Shown here: in pieces, positions 34,501-45,095 of the stretch | Numbering within the stretch: the first letter of the stretch is position 1 | How the letters are laid out: each line of letters begins with the position of its first letter | DNA from: Anadara kagoshimensis | Taxonomy: Eukaryota > Mollusca > Bivalvia > Arcoida > Arcidae | Assembly: GCA_021292105.1 (NCBI GenBank) | Contig: CM037864.1 | Location: forward strand, 11,207,898-11,271,897 | Direction: 5' to 3' | Length of the DNA stretch: 64,000 nucleotides | Made by a program: the position numbers and the translations under genes | Notes under the pieces: model-generated | What the model was told of the DNA's origin: nothing | What the model saw: only the letters and a program-made list of their open reading frames with translations | The model's database searches: none

Positions 34501-36380
34501 TCAACTCTTACTTTTAAGAAGCTCTACTTTAAACATTTTCGATATCAAGCTGTTCCATTTTATTTGGCAGAGAACATATCACTCTCTCAATGTAGTATGC
34601 TTTAATTTAAGAAGTGATCTTTACCGATGCCCCGTGTCTAAGTGGGCGTGGCACGTTAAAGAATCCTCTTGGCACATGCAAAAAGGGAATAAAAGGTAAA
34701 TTATTCTACCTCTTTATCCGTAGCTGGTAATGTCTCGATACAAGTGAAATGTCCTTGACTTGGACGTAAAACCCCTCCAATTAATTAATCTAATTAAACA
34801 CAAATTCAAGGATTTTTGCATATTTTTTATTTTAGGACAAAAACATTATAACAGCTAATGCGTGGGTTTTTCAAAGTTGGGTTGATAGTAGATTGAGCTG
34901 GAATGGCACAGGGGGACCAGAAAGATTGACCGTTCCAGCAAGGTTGCTATGGAAACCAGATATTCTCTTGTATAACAAGTAATTATTAATCAGTATATAA
35001 TGAGTTATTTTCTACTTCAGGTCATTTTTGTACCAGGTGGAGTCCAACAAAAATATTTTTAAAAATGATATAATGGCTTTGTTCGACATTTGTTTAACAT
35101 AATTAAACGTCATGTACTTCTTTTTATGAACCAGTAAAACAATGATTTTGAAACTTGACAGGGATTTCCCAAGATCTTAACCCTTTAGGGGTCCAAAATT
35201 ATGTTTAAGGACTTCTTGCCTTTATTTTTAGCAGGTCCAACATAAAGTGAAAGTCCAATATCAATATTTAAAGTTCCATGCCAAATTATGTTATCATTTA
35301 TAAAAATGTTGTATAGACTTTCACAATTAAAATATCAAAGACCATAGTGTAAAATCAATATATCCCGGACCAGGGGACTTTTGAAACCCTGGCCTTCCAA
35401 GTCAGAGAAACTTCTTTATATTGCCCTTTTTAGTAAATCCTTTGAACAACTTTTTGCCCTAAACCAAGAGGTCTAGAAAATTGAAACTGTGTTTATAATA
35501 TCAGGACAAGAAAATGTTCCCTTGACTTGACAAGGGTGTCCCTTCGGAGAACCTACTTCACTTCGACCTTGACCTTTATGTTAAGTAGTGACATTGAAAC
35601 AAACGACATTTATAATAGCAGGAGAGAAAGTTCTTCCTTATTGAATCTTTGGGGTTAAAACTAAGCAGGGGTGTACCAGGGCCGAAACCCTTTCGGAGAA
35701 GCTTCTTCACCTTGACCTTCATATATAAAGTAGTGCCACTTGACCTTTTTTGACCTGGAAGTGTTTTAATGAGACCTAAACACAATAGAACAGTTTCAGT
35801 CGAGGCTGTGGCAAATACTCTTTATTTAAAGGTAGAATGTCATTGTTTGAATAGGCTAATACAAAACATAAGGCCGAATTATCTGCTTTAACAATGACAT
35901 TCTATTTCTTTATACGATGGTGGCAATATAGTAAAAATAACATGCCATCGTTAAGGCAGATAATTCGGCCTAAAAACGAGCAAAACTTGTTATATACAAG
36001 ATTTCTAAATGTAAATTTTTCTTTTATTTTTAAGCGTTGGACCTGACTCCGGAATGGTTTACGATGATTTGAATGTCATGATACGTTCAGATGGTTCGGT
36101 GACGTATGTACCAGTGTTGCGTCTGACGTCACAATGTGTAGAGAATGGATTTGTGTCCAAGTCTATATCCTGTCAGTGGAAGTTCGGGTCATGGTCCTAC
36201 TCTGGTTTGGACATAGATTTTAACGCTGATTCAGAATTAACACTGCATGATTATGTACCTAACGAAAATTTCGATATCTTGGAAACTAAGGTGAACAAAA
36301 CTTCGGCATATTACGCGTGCTGTCCTGAACCATACCCGGCGATTACTTATTTGATACGATTACGGAAATCGTTTTTATAA
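31547..36380 (+). CDS. acetylcholine-binding-protein-like secreted protein 2, four exons
   Basis: Exons are 31547-31601, 33543-33658, 34836-34978 and 36035-36380, with the same intron phases as gene 1. They join to 219 aa. An in-frame ATG also lies at 31523, but 31547 has the stronger context (gccaaaatgg) and gives a compact signal peptide (MEYLKIVCFCMLFSAVANG). Loop D is AWVFQSWVD (W72) and loop A LLWKPDILLYN (Y103). The Cys-loop is C139-C151, with only 11 residues between. Loop B is WKFGSWSY (W158), and loop C is YYACCPEPY (Y198, C200-C201, Y205). The protein ends at RLRKSFL, with no transmembrane segment. N-glycosylation motifs NGT and NKT are present, and a poly(A) signal aataaa lies at 36493. 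The gene arose by tandem duplication with gene 1, 2 kb apart on the same strand. The shared structure argues for a secreted ligand-binding role. Ligand and tissue are unknown. Confidence 0.88.
31845..32028 (-). mobile_element. SINE family 1, minus orientation, diverged
   Basis: It has tatttgaaccccgacctt and tacgaagcgagcactaaat in the head and an old body to the left. It lies in intron 1 of AChBP-like gene 2. Confidence 0.7.
32285..32468 (-). mobile_element. dispersed family 4, minus orientation
   Basis: It has gttgataagtttgatgtctc, the inverse of gtttagctagctacac (decayed) and actttgagagcacctggcc in family order. The copy abuts the MITE at 32469. Confidence 0.65.
32469..32634 (+). mobile_element. 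MITE family tacagtccaacctg, copy 2
   Basis: The left end is tacagtccaacctgtcttaa. The right end is tatagacaagtttgactgta. Internal ggccacctctgtataagg and ggttcccttgggtgg are present. It is in intron 1 of AChBP-like gene 2. Confidence 0.9.
34165..34506 (+). mobile_element. SINE family 1, plus orientation, nearly full length
   Basis: It starts with gtggtagctcagttggtag (A box) and ggtcgtgggttcgatcact (B box). The body has agcactcggcatcatgaaat and cccgtgtcacggtaggta. The tail is tctcgatataagtgaatatt and aaactcaactc. A diverged body fragment of the same family follows at 34620-34795. Both are in intron 2 of AChBP-like gene 2. Confidence 0.92.
35860..35976. mobile_element. fold-back element, taggccgaa family, copy 2
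   Basis: The left arm has aaggccgaattatctgcttt and aacaatgacattct. The right arm has tgccatcgttaaggcagata and attcggcctaa. It lies in intron 3 of AChBP-like gene 2, 60 bp before the exon 4 acceptor. The rest of intron 3 holds no recognised element. Confidence 0.85.
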
Positions 36381-36894
36381 AATTACATTCGGCAAACTTC
36401 GGCAAAACTCGTCAGAACACCACTCGCCTAGAAGTAGTCCTAGCAGTGTTAATTCGTTAGGCGAGTATATGAAAGCTTCAAAAGAGAAAATAATAAATTC
36501 TGCTTATTTAAATGTTATTTACCACTTTTTGAATTAATTTTTAAAAAATACATTCAAAAATCGGTATATGACAGAAACAAATTGAAATGAACATCTTATA
36601 TTATAAGTATTCTTCAATAAATTTACATGTACATGTATTTTGCAATCAAGAAAATATGGTTAGTTTTTATTTCCAAGATCAACTGAATTGGTTATTTAGA
36701 CAGAAATTGATACGGCGAACAATATTACAAAAAGTGAACTTTGTTGTAAGGAGAGTAGTGAGAAGAAACGTGAACTGCAAAGTCGTCTGCTACGTACATA
36801 AATGCCACGCAAATAGCAAAAATGAAAATGTCTGGTTTCTGTGTCCGAGTGGTCTAAACTCCTGGCTCAAGGGTTACAGTGATTAGGATCGAAT

Positions 36895-37150
36895 ACAACG
36901 CGGACAGCCATGTTAGGCCGGGTTATGTAATAGCCAAGTAATGTAATACCTACTTTGTAGTGCAATAATTTTTTTCTTGTTATGTAATGTAATAACACCT
37001 TGCTATGTAATAAAACCGAGGCGTAACGTAATAAAACAAGGTTTCGCGTTATGTAATACAATTTTCGTGCAATGTAAAAATGAAATTTGGCAAATTAAGG
37101 GCCAACGATTGGGTATTACATTATTTGGCATTTATTACATAACTCCACAT
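36895..37150. repeat. palindromic tatgtaata-rich repeat
   Basis: The word tatgtaata or aatgtaata recurs more than eight times in both orientations between ggttatgtaatagccaag and tttattacataactcc. It looks like a fold-back element. No coding content is present. Confidence 0.7.
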
Positions 37151-37257
37151 TAAAAGCCCATGGGTCCGTGATAAGATGCGTCAATTTGCTTGTCGGAAGA
37201 TGGTTTGCCTTCCGTTCCTCATCATGGCGACAGGGTGTCAATGATTGAAGGATCGCA

Positions 37258-37437
37258 GGCCACGCCCACAATGTTCCGACAAAGGCCGCCATCACGATAC
37301 TAAAGCAGCGTCACGGCAAATAATGATATACTAGTGTCAGTGACGTCATTAAACGACGCAATTCATGCCGAGTTTTCGTTCTTTTTGCGTGTAATTCAAG
37401 CATGACAGGCCTTTGTCGGAACATTGTGGGCGTGGCC
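37258..37437. repeat. inverted repeat with ~30-bp arms
   Basis: ggccacgcccacaatgttcc plus gacaaaggcc at 37260 is mirrored by ggcctttgtcggaacattgt plus gggcgtggcc at 37408. The spacer is about 118 bp. Confidence 0.85.
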
Positions 37438-37675
37438 AGCGATACGTCAATTGTACCATCATCAAGTTCATACCGTTACCGTATACCATACCTAGGTCAC
37501 GTTGAGCAACAATATTCAAGGCCAATGATAGCTAACATAGCTGTCGTCAATTTATTACCTCCCTTCGTTGTGAGCTCTATCCGTTGAAAGCACCAAACGA
37601 AGAGAGTTGCTCTGAGAGTATAACACGGCGGGAGCTCTGACTGTATGACATAACAGAGCTACATTATAAAATAAA

Positions 37676-38202
37676 GTACAGACCTGTCGAAAGTTTAACA
37701 CTAAGATAACGAAATTGTGTCGAATCCTCAGCTCATCGCTTTATCTTTATCTTCTCTTTATCTTTATCTTTTATAACCTAAGTGGGAGGTTGTAGGTTCA
37801 AGCCCTGACCGGGTCTGACCCAACACTTGAAAATGGGTAGTGGCTGTTCTGTCGCCAAGCACTCGGCATTACGAAATGGAAGTCACGGTTCTTTCGGATG
37901 GGAACTCAAAATAAATGAGGTCCCGTGTCACGGTGGGCCTGGCACGCTAAAGAACCCTGTTGTATAATGCCGTCAGCGCACCATACGAAATTTCTGCACC
38001 TTCACCTATAGCTGTCGACGTCATGATATAAGTGAAATATTCTTGACTGGAACACTATTACTCAACTCAACTAAACTCGACAGCTGCTATCTATCTCCCG
38101 GTAGGTTTTTGGTCACTAGCTATCTATAGCTCGAATACTTAGCAGCCGCGTTCGGCTCCCTTTCGTTAGAGCAGTGTTAAACTTTTGACAGGTATGTACT
38201 GT
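37676..38202. mobile_element. MITE (cctgtcgaaagtttaacac), copy 2, with a SINE inserted
   Basis: The outer ends gtacagacctgtcgaaagtt and tgttaaacttttgacaggta are inverted. Inside, 37777-38070 is a plus-oriented SINE family 1 copy (aagtgggaggttgtaggttc to ttcttgactgg) that lacks the very start of the head. The SINE is therefore younger than the MITE. Confidence 0.8.
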
Positions 38203-38264
38203 ATATCTTGCAGCTACAAGCAGTGACTGTCACCTAAACCACCACAGCAAACGAATGTCATTGA

Positions 38265-38600
38265 GTTGAGTAATGGTGTTTAACGTCCCAGTCAAGAATA
38301 TTTCACTTATATCGAGACGTCGCCAGCTATAGACGAAGGTGTAGAAATTTTGCCTGTGTGTTGCTTTGATGGCATTATACAACAGGGTTCTTTATCGTGC
38401 ACTGTGACACGGGACCTGGTTTATTTTGAGTTTCCATCCGAAAAAAAACCGTGACTTTCATTTCGTAATGCCGAGTGCTTGGCGAAAGAACAGTCATTAC
38501 CCGCTTTCAAGTCTTTGGTCAGACCCTGTTGGGGCTCGAACCCACGACATCCCACTTACGTAGCGAGCACTCTACCAACTGAGCTACCGCAGTGGTTCGA
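38265..38600 (-). mobile_element. SINE family 1, minus orientation, nearly full length
   Basis: The head on the right is ctaccaactgagctaccgca and ggggctcgaacccacgac. The tail on the left is ttgagttgagtaatggtgtt. The body has cgtaatgccgagtgcttgg. Confidence 0.92.
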
Positions 38601-38684
38601 ATGTCATTGAAACAATACCGGTACCGATGGTATAACTTCTGAAACAAACACTTGCTTCAAGTGCATGTGGAAAAATGTGGCCGA

Positions 38685-38745
38685 GTGGTTAAGGTCGCAG
38701 GTTCACTAATGGTTCAAGGGTTGCCGGTTCGAGGCCCAGTCATTT
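38685..38745 (+). other. tRNA-like sequence (Ser/Leu type), probably a SINE head
   Basis: It has tggccgagtggttaaggtc (A-box-like) and ttgccggttcgaggcccag (B box) at tRNA-like spacing. The arms do not close into a convincing acceptor stem, so I treat it as a retroposon head rather than a working tRNA. Confidence 0.45.
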
Positions 38746-38799
38746 TGCACATCGCTCGTTCCCCAGCATCAATTTTAACTTAATTTTTACACTGAAGAG

Positions 38800-39967
38800 C
38801 ATTTTAGTATGCATAAGAGTTTTTCACCGCCTAGGTTCGAATCCACTCGAAGCGAGCAGTTTCTAGATGGTGGGGAAACCGGAGTGCCCAACGAAAACGA
38901 CCCAACTTCGGCAAGCGATCTGACAAACTTTTTCACACTAGGATCTGTCCCGAGTGGGGTTTGAATTTAGAAGGTTAGAGTCGCTGTGATTCGTAGACCA
39001 ATCGCCGACCGAGTAAGACATACTGAGTAAATCTGACATAAGGTAGGGCTACAAACGGATTAGCAAGGGATGCTGAGTCACACCTCGGAGATAAATCCAA
39101 AAACTTCAAAATTGAAATTGTTCTTACAAGGATTCTTGTATTTTTTTAAACTTATTTTATTAAAAAAAATATTTTTAAAAAGTTTATAAAATTAAAGCCA
39201 ACAAGATTACCGTGTTTCTGTATTTCGTAGAAAGATGTGTTGATTTTTCATTGCAAATCTGTCTTACTTCATAATTAAAAAGTCATACACAAATACCATG
39301 ACATTAGGTGAATTTGTTGTTTAATTTTTAAAGAAATTATATACATGTAATTATATTTTTATTATCCAATAAAAGTTTAAATTCCGAAAACTATATTTTT
39401 TTAATTTCTATTTACACACTTCAATCATATTATATTAATATTAAAAATTAAAATTCAAACGTAACAGGAATTTTCGTAGAGAAAGTTTTTTTTTTTTTTT
39501 TAACTTTTTTGCACATCTTGCGCATACAGGAACTTATTCTTCGATTAACCGTTCGTTGGCCATTAACAATACCTGCTCTCATTGTAAATAGCTGATGCGA
39601 CAATAAACAACATTGCAACCTTACAACCAACATAAAAAATAAAAATAAATAAATATAAAAAAAACAGTGAGTTGACAAATTCATTGTTTTGAGGAAATAT
39701 TCTATTTTTGATGTATTAGTATTGGAATCTGCTTTCCTTAGTAACCAATGGCTTAGTATGTATACCTTTCCTTGTAATTAACCTTTGACCTTTACGTACA
39801 AATTTGGCTTTAAGGTGACAGTAAATGTCAAAAATGACAAGATAATGACCTTATATGACGTAGTACTGGTCAGCTTATAATTATTAACATACGCAGTATT
39901 ACTACGTAAGGTGAATATCTGACCAATAACTCTTCAAGAAAAAATTAGGAAATTATCCGAATTTTGC
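38800..39967. other. intergenic upstream of the Cys-rich gene
   Basis: A SINE family 2 fragment occupies about 38825-38990 (minus-like). The rest is AT-rich, and no exon is supported. Confidence 0.55.
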
Positions 39968-39975
39968 TATATAAA
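39968..39975 (+). promoter_or_regulatory. TATA box of the secreted Cys-rich gene
   Basis: tatataaa lies 120 bp before the ATG at 40095. It would place transcription start near 40000, in gcaatgaacacc, and leave a leader of about 95 nt. Confidence 0.6.
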
Positions 39976-40094
39976 CAAACGATCAGCAATGAACACCAAA
40001 CATTTCTACGAAGCTTCTACAACGCTTACAACGAAGTCGCAGAGATCAAATATTTCTGGAAGTACTGCGTATAACGAAGTAAAAAACTACAAAG

Positions 40095-41118
40095 ATGAAA
40101 TTCGTCTCATTGTTGGCTATTTTTGTTCTCGTTGTTGTAAGCGGTATTGAAGGTAAGTTTTCATTACATTAAGTAATACTTTTGTGAAAATTTTTTATAC
40201 AAATTTGGCACTGAAATAGCAATCGCAACGTGTTCAGTAACCAGGGAAGTGAGACCGGGTGCTGCGAGAGGGTATGTTCGCCCTGTTTAGCTAGCTACAC
40301 CCACCAAGTGTGATTTCGAGGGGCAACTAATTTTGTGGATCACGTGTGCGTCCAGCCTGAGAATTTAGACAGAGCAACATAAAATGATAACATACCTTGC
40401 ATTGGCCAGAGCTTTAAAAAATACCATAACATAGGCAAGACTAGAATCAAATCAAGGAATATGTATCCATCAGTCAGTGTTATGTTACCAGCATGGCGGA
40501 ATTGTGTTCAGTGTGAACAGCTAAAATCAAAACAAGCATTTGAAAATAAGTGCTATCACTATACATAATCATATGGTACATTAAGGTACCTCGAGACACA
40601 CTTTTGTATCGAATTTTGATAGGCTTAACAACCTTCAAAATGACTTTGATCAAAGATTTTGATAGTCTTAATAACTTTGATCAAAGACTTTGATAGTCTT
40701 ATCAACTTTGATCAAAGATTTTGATAGTCTTATCAACTTTGATCAAAGTGTTTTATAGTGTAAATAGTAACTCTTATGTAATAAAAGTTAAGAAAGTTAG
40801 AGTGTGTCAACTGCCCTTAACTCTATACAATATGTTATTGCAGCTCGTTCTTATGCAAGACGGCGACCTGTAGTTAAGCCAGTTGTAAGTCCACAGATAT
40901 GTCCAGAACCAGGATGTCCATTTATTTACATCGAACCCCAATGTAGAAGAGAAACTTACTACATCTACAACGGAATACAGTGTATGGGCTGCCCAGAAGA
41001 TATCTGTAATGGTGTCGGACAATGGCAAGGGGGATTAAATGGCGGATTTAACCGATTGGGTGGTTTGAGAAATAACTGGCAAGGCAGACGAAACTGGCAA
41101 AACAGCCAATTCTGGTAG
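40095..41118 (+). CDS. small secreted cysteine-rich protein, two coding exons
   Basis: Exons 40095-40152 and 40844-41118 join in phase 1 to 110 aa. Exon 1 is a clean signal peptide (MKFVSLLAIFVLVVVSGIE). The mature part begins with basic ARSYARRRPVVKP, then has six cysteines in the pattern CPEPGC ... EPQC ... IQCMGCPEDIC. It ends in a Gly/Asn/Trp/Gln-rich tail (GGFNRLGG, NNWQGRRNWQNSQFW). A donor (ag/gtaaat) just after the TAG, an acceptor near 41667 and aataaa at 41815 suggest a 3' UTR intron. I do not recognise the family. The composition resembles molluscan secreted matrix, shell or defence peptides, but that is only a resemblance. Confidence 0.8.
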
Positions 41119-41277
41119 AGGTAAATATAGTTTTATTTAGTTTCAATATCTATTCTCAATAGACTTATTTGGTAACATAAATTAACTACCATTATTCATC
41201 AGTAAAGAATAACATATGAGGTATTTTAAAAGTTTAAGATTTCTGTGAAAGTTTCAATATACATGTATACAGTCCAA

Positions 41278-41431
41278 CCTGTCTTAAAGGCCACCTCTAT
41301 ATAAGGTCAACCTGCTTATAAAGACCAGTAGAATCGTTTCCGAACTGTTCTTTAATCGTATTATTTGAACCTGTACAAAGGCCAATTTTACTGGTTCCTT
41401 AGAGTGGCCTTTATGGACAAGTTTGACTGTG
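41278..41431 (+). mobile_element. MITE family tacagtccaacctg, copy 3
   Basis: The ends tacagtccaacctgtcttaa and ttatggacaagtttgactgt are inverted. It sits inside the presumed 3' UTR intron of the Cys-rich gene. Confidence 0.85.
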
Positions 41432-41884
41432 TATAAAACGTGACATGTGGTATCTTCATTATTTTGGCAATTTTACAATTTTAATTTTTTCATAATTATT
41501 CATTATTTTGTATTAATTTACATTTTTTTTCAAAAAAAAATTCTTTAGTTCTTACTTACTAGTAATTTGAAGTATATATTTAGTCATATTTTTTCAGGAA
41601 ATACATTTCATTTGTCATATTTTCATATTTCTTCAAGTTAAACATTTCTCTTTTTTCTTCATTTTAGGTAGAGAGGATTGAGGAATAACTACAAGACTTA
41701 TCATCTAAATCTTCATTTAACGGTGCAATTCTGTTACACTGGAAATCCGCCATTCATTATTCATTTATCATTAATCGTTTTTGTAATTTTTTTTAAAGAA
41801 AAATATATGATGATAATAAAAATAAATAAAATACAATAACTAAAATATAGTTTTCTTTATTTCATAATTAGAAAATAACACGTT

Positions 41885-41909
41885 AAAGTTGACTGACTGA
41901 CTGACTGAC

Positions 41910-41965
<56 letters not shown>

Positions 41966-42297
41966 CGGGGTCTAACGTCTCAGATCAATAATATTTCACT
42001 TATATCGATACGTCACCTGGTATAGGTAAAGTGGCAGAAAAATTTACCTTTGCAGTACACTCAGGGCAATGTGTAGGGAGGGTTCTTTTACCTATTATGC
42101 CTGCTGAGACACAGGGCATCGGTTTTTAAGGTCAGTCTCTTCCAAATGACTCTTGACTAACGTATCTAAATGCGGAGTGCTTTTCAAACGAACAGCAATA
42201 ACCTATTTTCAGTCTTGGTCAGACCCCGGCCGGGGTTCGGACCCACGACCTCCCACATACAGAGCGAGCACTTTATCTATTGTGTTACCGTAGTCAA
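41885..42297 (-). mobile_element. SINE family 1 (minus) with (GACT)n(GATT)n tail
   Basis: The microsatellite tail at 41885-41965 joins the body at about 41966. The head on the right has ggccggggttcggaccca and cagagcgagcacttta. A (GA)n run follows at 42397-42432. Confidence 0.85.
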
Positions 42298-42393
42298 CGA
42301 TCACCGCCACAATAAATTGACTGACCAAGTTTCTGCTCAATCGGATGAACGGTTTTCTTTTAAATGCAGTAAAACCAAAAAACGCACACACAC

Positions 42394-42430
<37 letters not shown>

Positions 42431-42484
42431 GCGGTAGTTACTTTATTCTCCTCTCACCACTGGTGACGAGGGATAATAAAACAT

Positions 42485-42650
42485 GAATTGAAAGCTTTAA
42501 CACTGGATACACTCAAAAACAAACATACTAATCCATGTCCAAAATCACAATCCAAAAGCAATGCAAAAACGTTGAAACGGATAAATTAGGTTTAACGCGT
42601 GGCCTTCAACCAGGGAAGTGAGGTCGGGTGCTCCAAAACTTTAACCTTTG
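42485..42650 (+). mobile_element. dispersed family 4 fragment
   Basis: It has aatcacaatccaaaagcaat, ggccttcaaccagggaagtg and aggtcgggtgctcc in family order. Confidence 0.65.
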
Positions 42651-42844
42651 ACTATCAGCCTTTTAACTTTCTTTTTGTGTTTTGATAAAAATACGAGAAA
42701 GTACCAAATCCGATGAGTATCTAATGGATAAAACATAAAAAACGGAACTTTTTATTATGGAAAATCAATTGATTGTAAAAACAAATTCACAGTGACCTTT
42801 TTTGGTGTTGCAACATGTAAAGTTTTAAAGAAATCGGTCGATAT

Positions 42845-43515
42845 ACTGTCCATATTTTGGAAGGAGGAAAAAGCGATACCAATACAATTTTTCGAATTAG
42901 GAAAAGGCGATACCAATACAATTTTTCGAAGAGGGAAAAGGCGATACCAATACAATTTTTCGAAGAGGGAAAAGGCGATACCAATACAACTTTGGCAATG
43001 GGGAAAAGGTGATACCATTACTATTTTTCAATGGTGGAAAAGGCGATACCACTACTATTTTTCGAGGGAGGAAAAGGAGATGCCAATACCATTTTTCGAC
43101 GGGGAAAAGGTTTTTTTCGAGGGAGGAAAAGGGATACCAATACAATTTTTCGAATGGGGAAAAGGCGATACCAATAAAATTTTTCGATGGAGGAAAAGGC
43201 AATGCCAATACAATTTTTCGAAGGAGGAAAAGGTGATACCAATACAATTTTCGAGGGAGGAAAAGGCGATACCAATATCATTTTTCAAGGGAGGAAAATG
43301 CGATACTAATACAATTTTTCGAGGGAGGAAAAAGTGATACTAATTCTATTTTTCGAGGGAGGAAAAGGTGATACCAATACTATTTTTCGAGGGAGGAAAA
43401 TGCGATGCCAATGCAATTTTCGAGGGAGGAAAAGGCGATACCAATACAATTTTTCGACGGAGGAAAAGGTGATACTAATACAGTATTCCAAAGGTGGCAA
43501 AGGCGATTTCAATAC
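42845..43515. repeat. 34-bp tandem array, about 19 copies
   Basis: The unit is ggcgataccaatacaatttt followed by tcgagggaggaaaa, with point changes. It stays open in several frames on both strands because the unit is stop-poor. The resulting open frames (up to 181 aa, FSREEKAIPI-like) are not genes. Confidence 0.95.
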
Positions 43516-43606
43516 AATTCCAACACAATACTCCATCCTGGATAGGTGGACGACATTGTTACAGTAGAATAAAGATAAGGAATATAAACCATGTACTGTT
43601 GTGCCC

Positions 43607-43830
43607 TGTTACGCCACATAGCGGTGTTGCCGCATAAACGTGTTCCAACACGTCTATGCGGGGAATTTCAACGCATAAAGAGAAAGCTTTTATGCGGCAA
43701 AAAGGCTACATTCCGCCGCATATAGAAAACAATTACTATCATCACCTGCATTTACACCTCCATCATTATTACCACCTTCAGATAAAACACCACCACCATC
43801 GTGATGATCATCATTATTTTATTATTATTA

Positions 43831-43872
<42 letters not shown>

Positions 43873-44307
43873 ATCAAAAGTCGAAATTCTGCCAAAATCA
43901 CAATTTAACGATCATCAACAGTCATGAACGCCACCGCCGTCGGCACGACGACGGTAACATCGTCGTCGCGCTCTCATTGTCCCTGTCCCCATCCTCGTAT
44001 TATTATTACCATTATCAACAACACCAACAACATAAATTCTCAATTGTCACCGTCGTCGTCATAATTTATATCACCACCACCGTTTTTGTCGAGATATCAG
44101 CTCTTTTTAAATTTCATACCAACTCGTTAAAATCAGCCATCTTTATGCGTCAAAAAGGCAGCCTTGCGCCGCATATAAGCAACACATCTTTATGCGTTGA
44201 ACGCCGCCGCATAAACGTGGCGGACCTCTTAAAGCTTTATGCGTTAGAATTCCCCGCATAGACGTGTTGGGCGCGTTTATGCGGCAACACCGCTATGTGG
44301 CGTAACA
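43607..44307. mobile_element. TIR DNA element with 6-bp target duplication
   Basis: It has inverted ends of about 90 bp: tgttacgccacatagcggtg plus ttgccgcataaacg at the left, and the exact inverse of cgctatgtggcgtaaca at the right. Both arms contain cacgtctatgcgggg. The direct repeat gtgccc flanks it at 43601-43606 and 44308-44313. The interior is (ATT)n and low-complexity. The 201-aa open frame over it is not a transposase. Confidence 0.9.
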
Positions 44308-44402
44308 GTGCCCTACCATTATCAGACGAATCATGGTGAACTAGGGAGATATCCTGTTTGTATTATCTGTATATATGTGACTTGAAATAAAAACCAGCAT
44401 AA

Positions 44403-44663
44403 TATTAATTCTAATCACACACTTCGTACGTGGGCATGCAACCTGTTCCTGATATGGTATACAATTACACATAGAGAGACAAACTGTCATAAGTATGTAT
44501 GTTTTACACATACTCCTCCCTCTCTCTCTCTCTCTCTCTCTCTATACTATTAATTCTAATCACACACTTCGTACGTGAGCATACAACCTGTTCCTGATAT
44601 GGTATACAATTACACATAGAGAGTCAAACTGCCATAAGTATGTATGTTTTACACACACTCGGT

Positions 44664-44702
<39 letters not shown>
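44403..44702. repeat. two-copy duplication separated by (TC)n
   Basis: A block of about 110 bp (ttctaatcacacacttcgta ... taagtatgtatgttttaca) occurs at 44408 and 44552. Each copy is followed by a (TC)n run. Confidence 0.9.
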
Positions 44703-44706
<4 letters not shown>

Positions 44707-44887
44707 GTTTTAATGGTGTAAAGTGAAGTTGGGATAATGTGAGAGCAAGTGTGGTCAGAGCGAGATAAAAAGGATATACAGAAGTTCATTTGTCTATAAT
44801 GTTAGAACAATTTTTGTAGGGACATTGAATTGTCCCACATAATTGCCCTACGGCATCGAAAATGTTTCAGGGCAGTTCCAAAGCATA

Positions 44888-44994
44888 TTAGGCTTATAAA
44901 TAAAAAATTAAAAGGCGTAATAACACGAAATAAAGGTGTTATTACGCCGCCTTTTATTTTTTTTTAAATTCATGAACCTAATAGGCTTTCGTAC
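44888..44994. repeat. hairpin repeat
   Basis: The left arm aaaaggcgtaataacac is mirrored by gtgttattacgccgcctttt, with further A/T pairing outside and a short loop. A (TC)n run follows at 45067-45090. Confidence 0.85.
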
Positions 44995-45064
44995 CTACCT
45001 TCATTTAGATATAGGGACACAAATTTTGTCTCCATGTCACTAGTGTTATCATTGGCTAAAGCAA

Positions 45065-45095
<31 letters not shown>

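Noticed and set aside
38685-38745. Functional tRNA gene
   Set aside because: Promoter boxes are present but the stems do not close, and similar heads lead SINEs throughout the window.
42792-43337. Overlapping open frames on both strands at the 34-bp array
   Set aside because: They are explained by the stop-poor tandem unit.
43656-44261. 201-aa open frame
   Set aside because: It lies wholly inside the 43607-44307 TIR element and reads (ATT)n and low-complexity DNA. No transposase motif is present.
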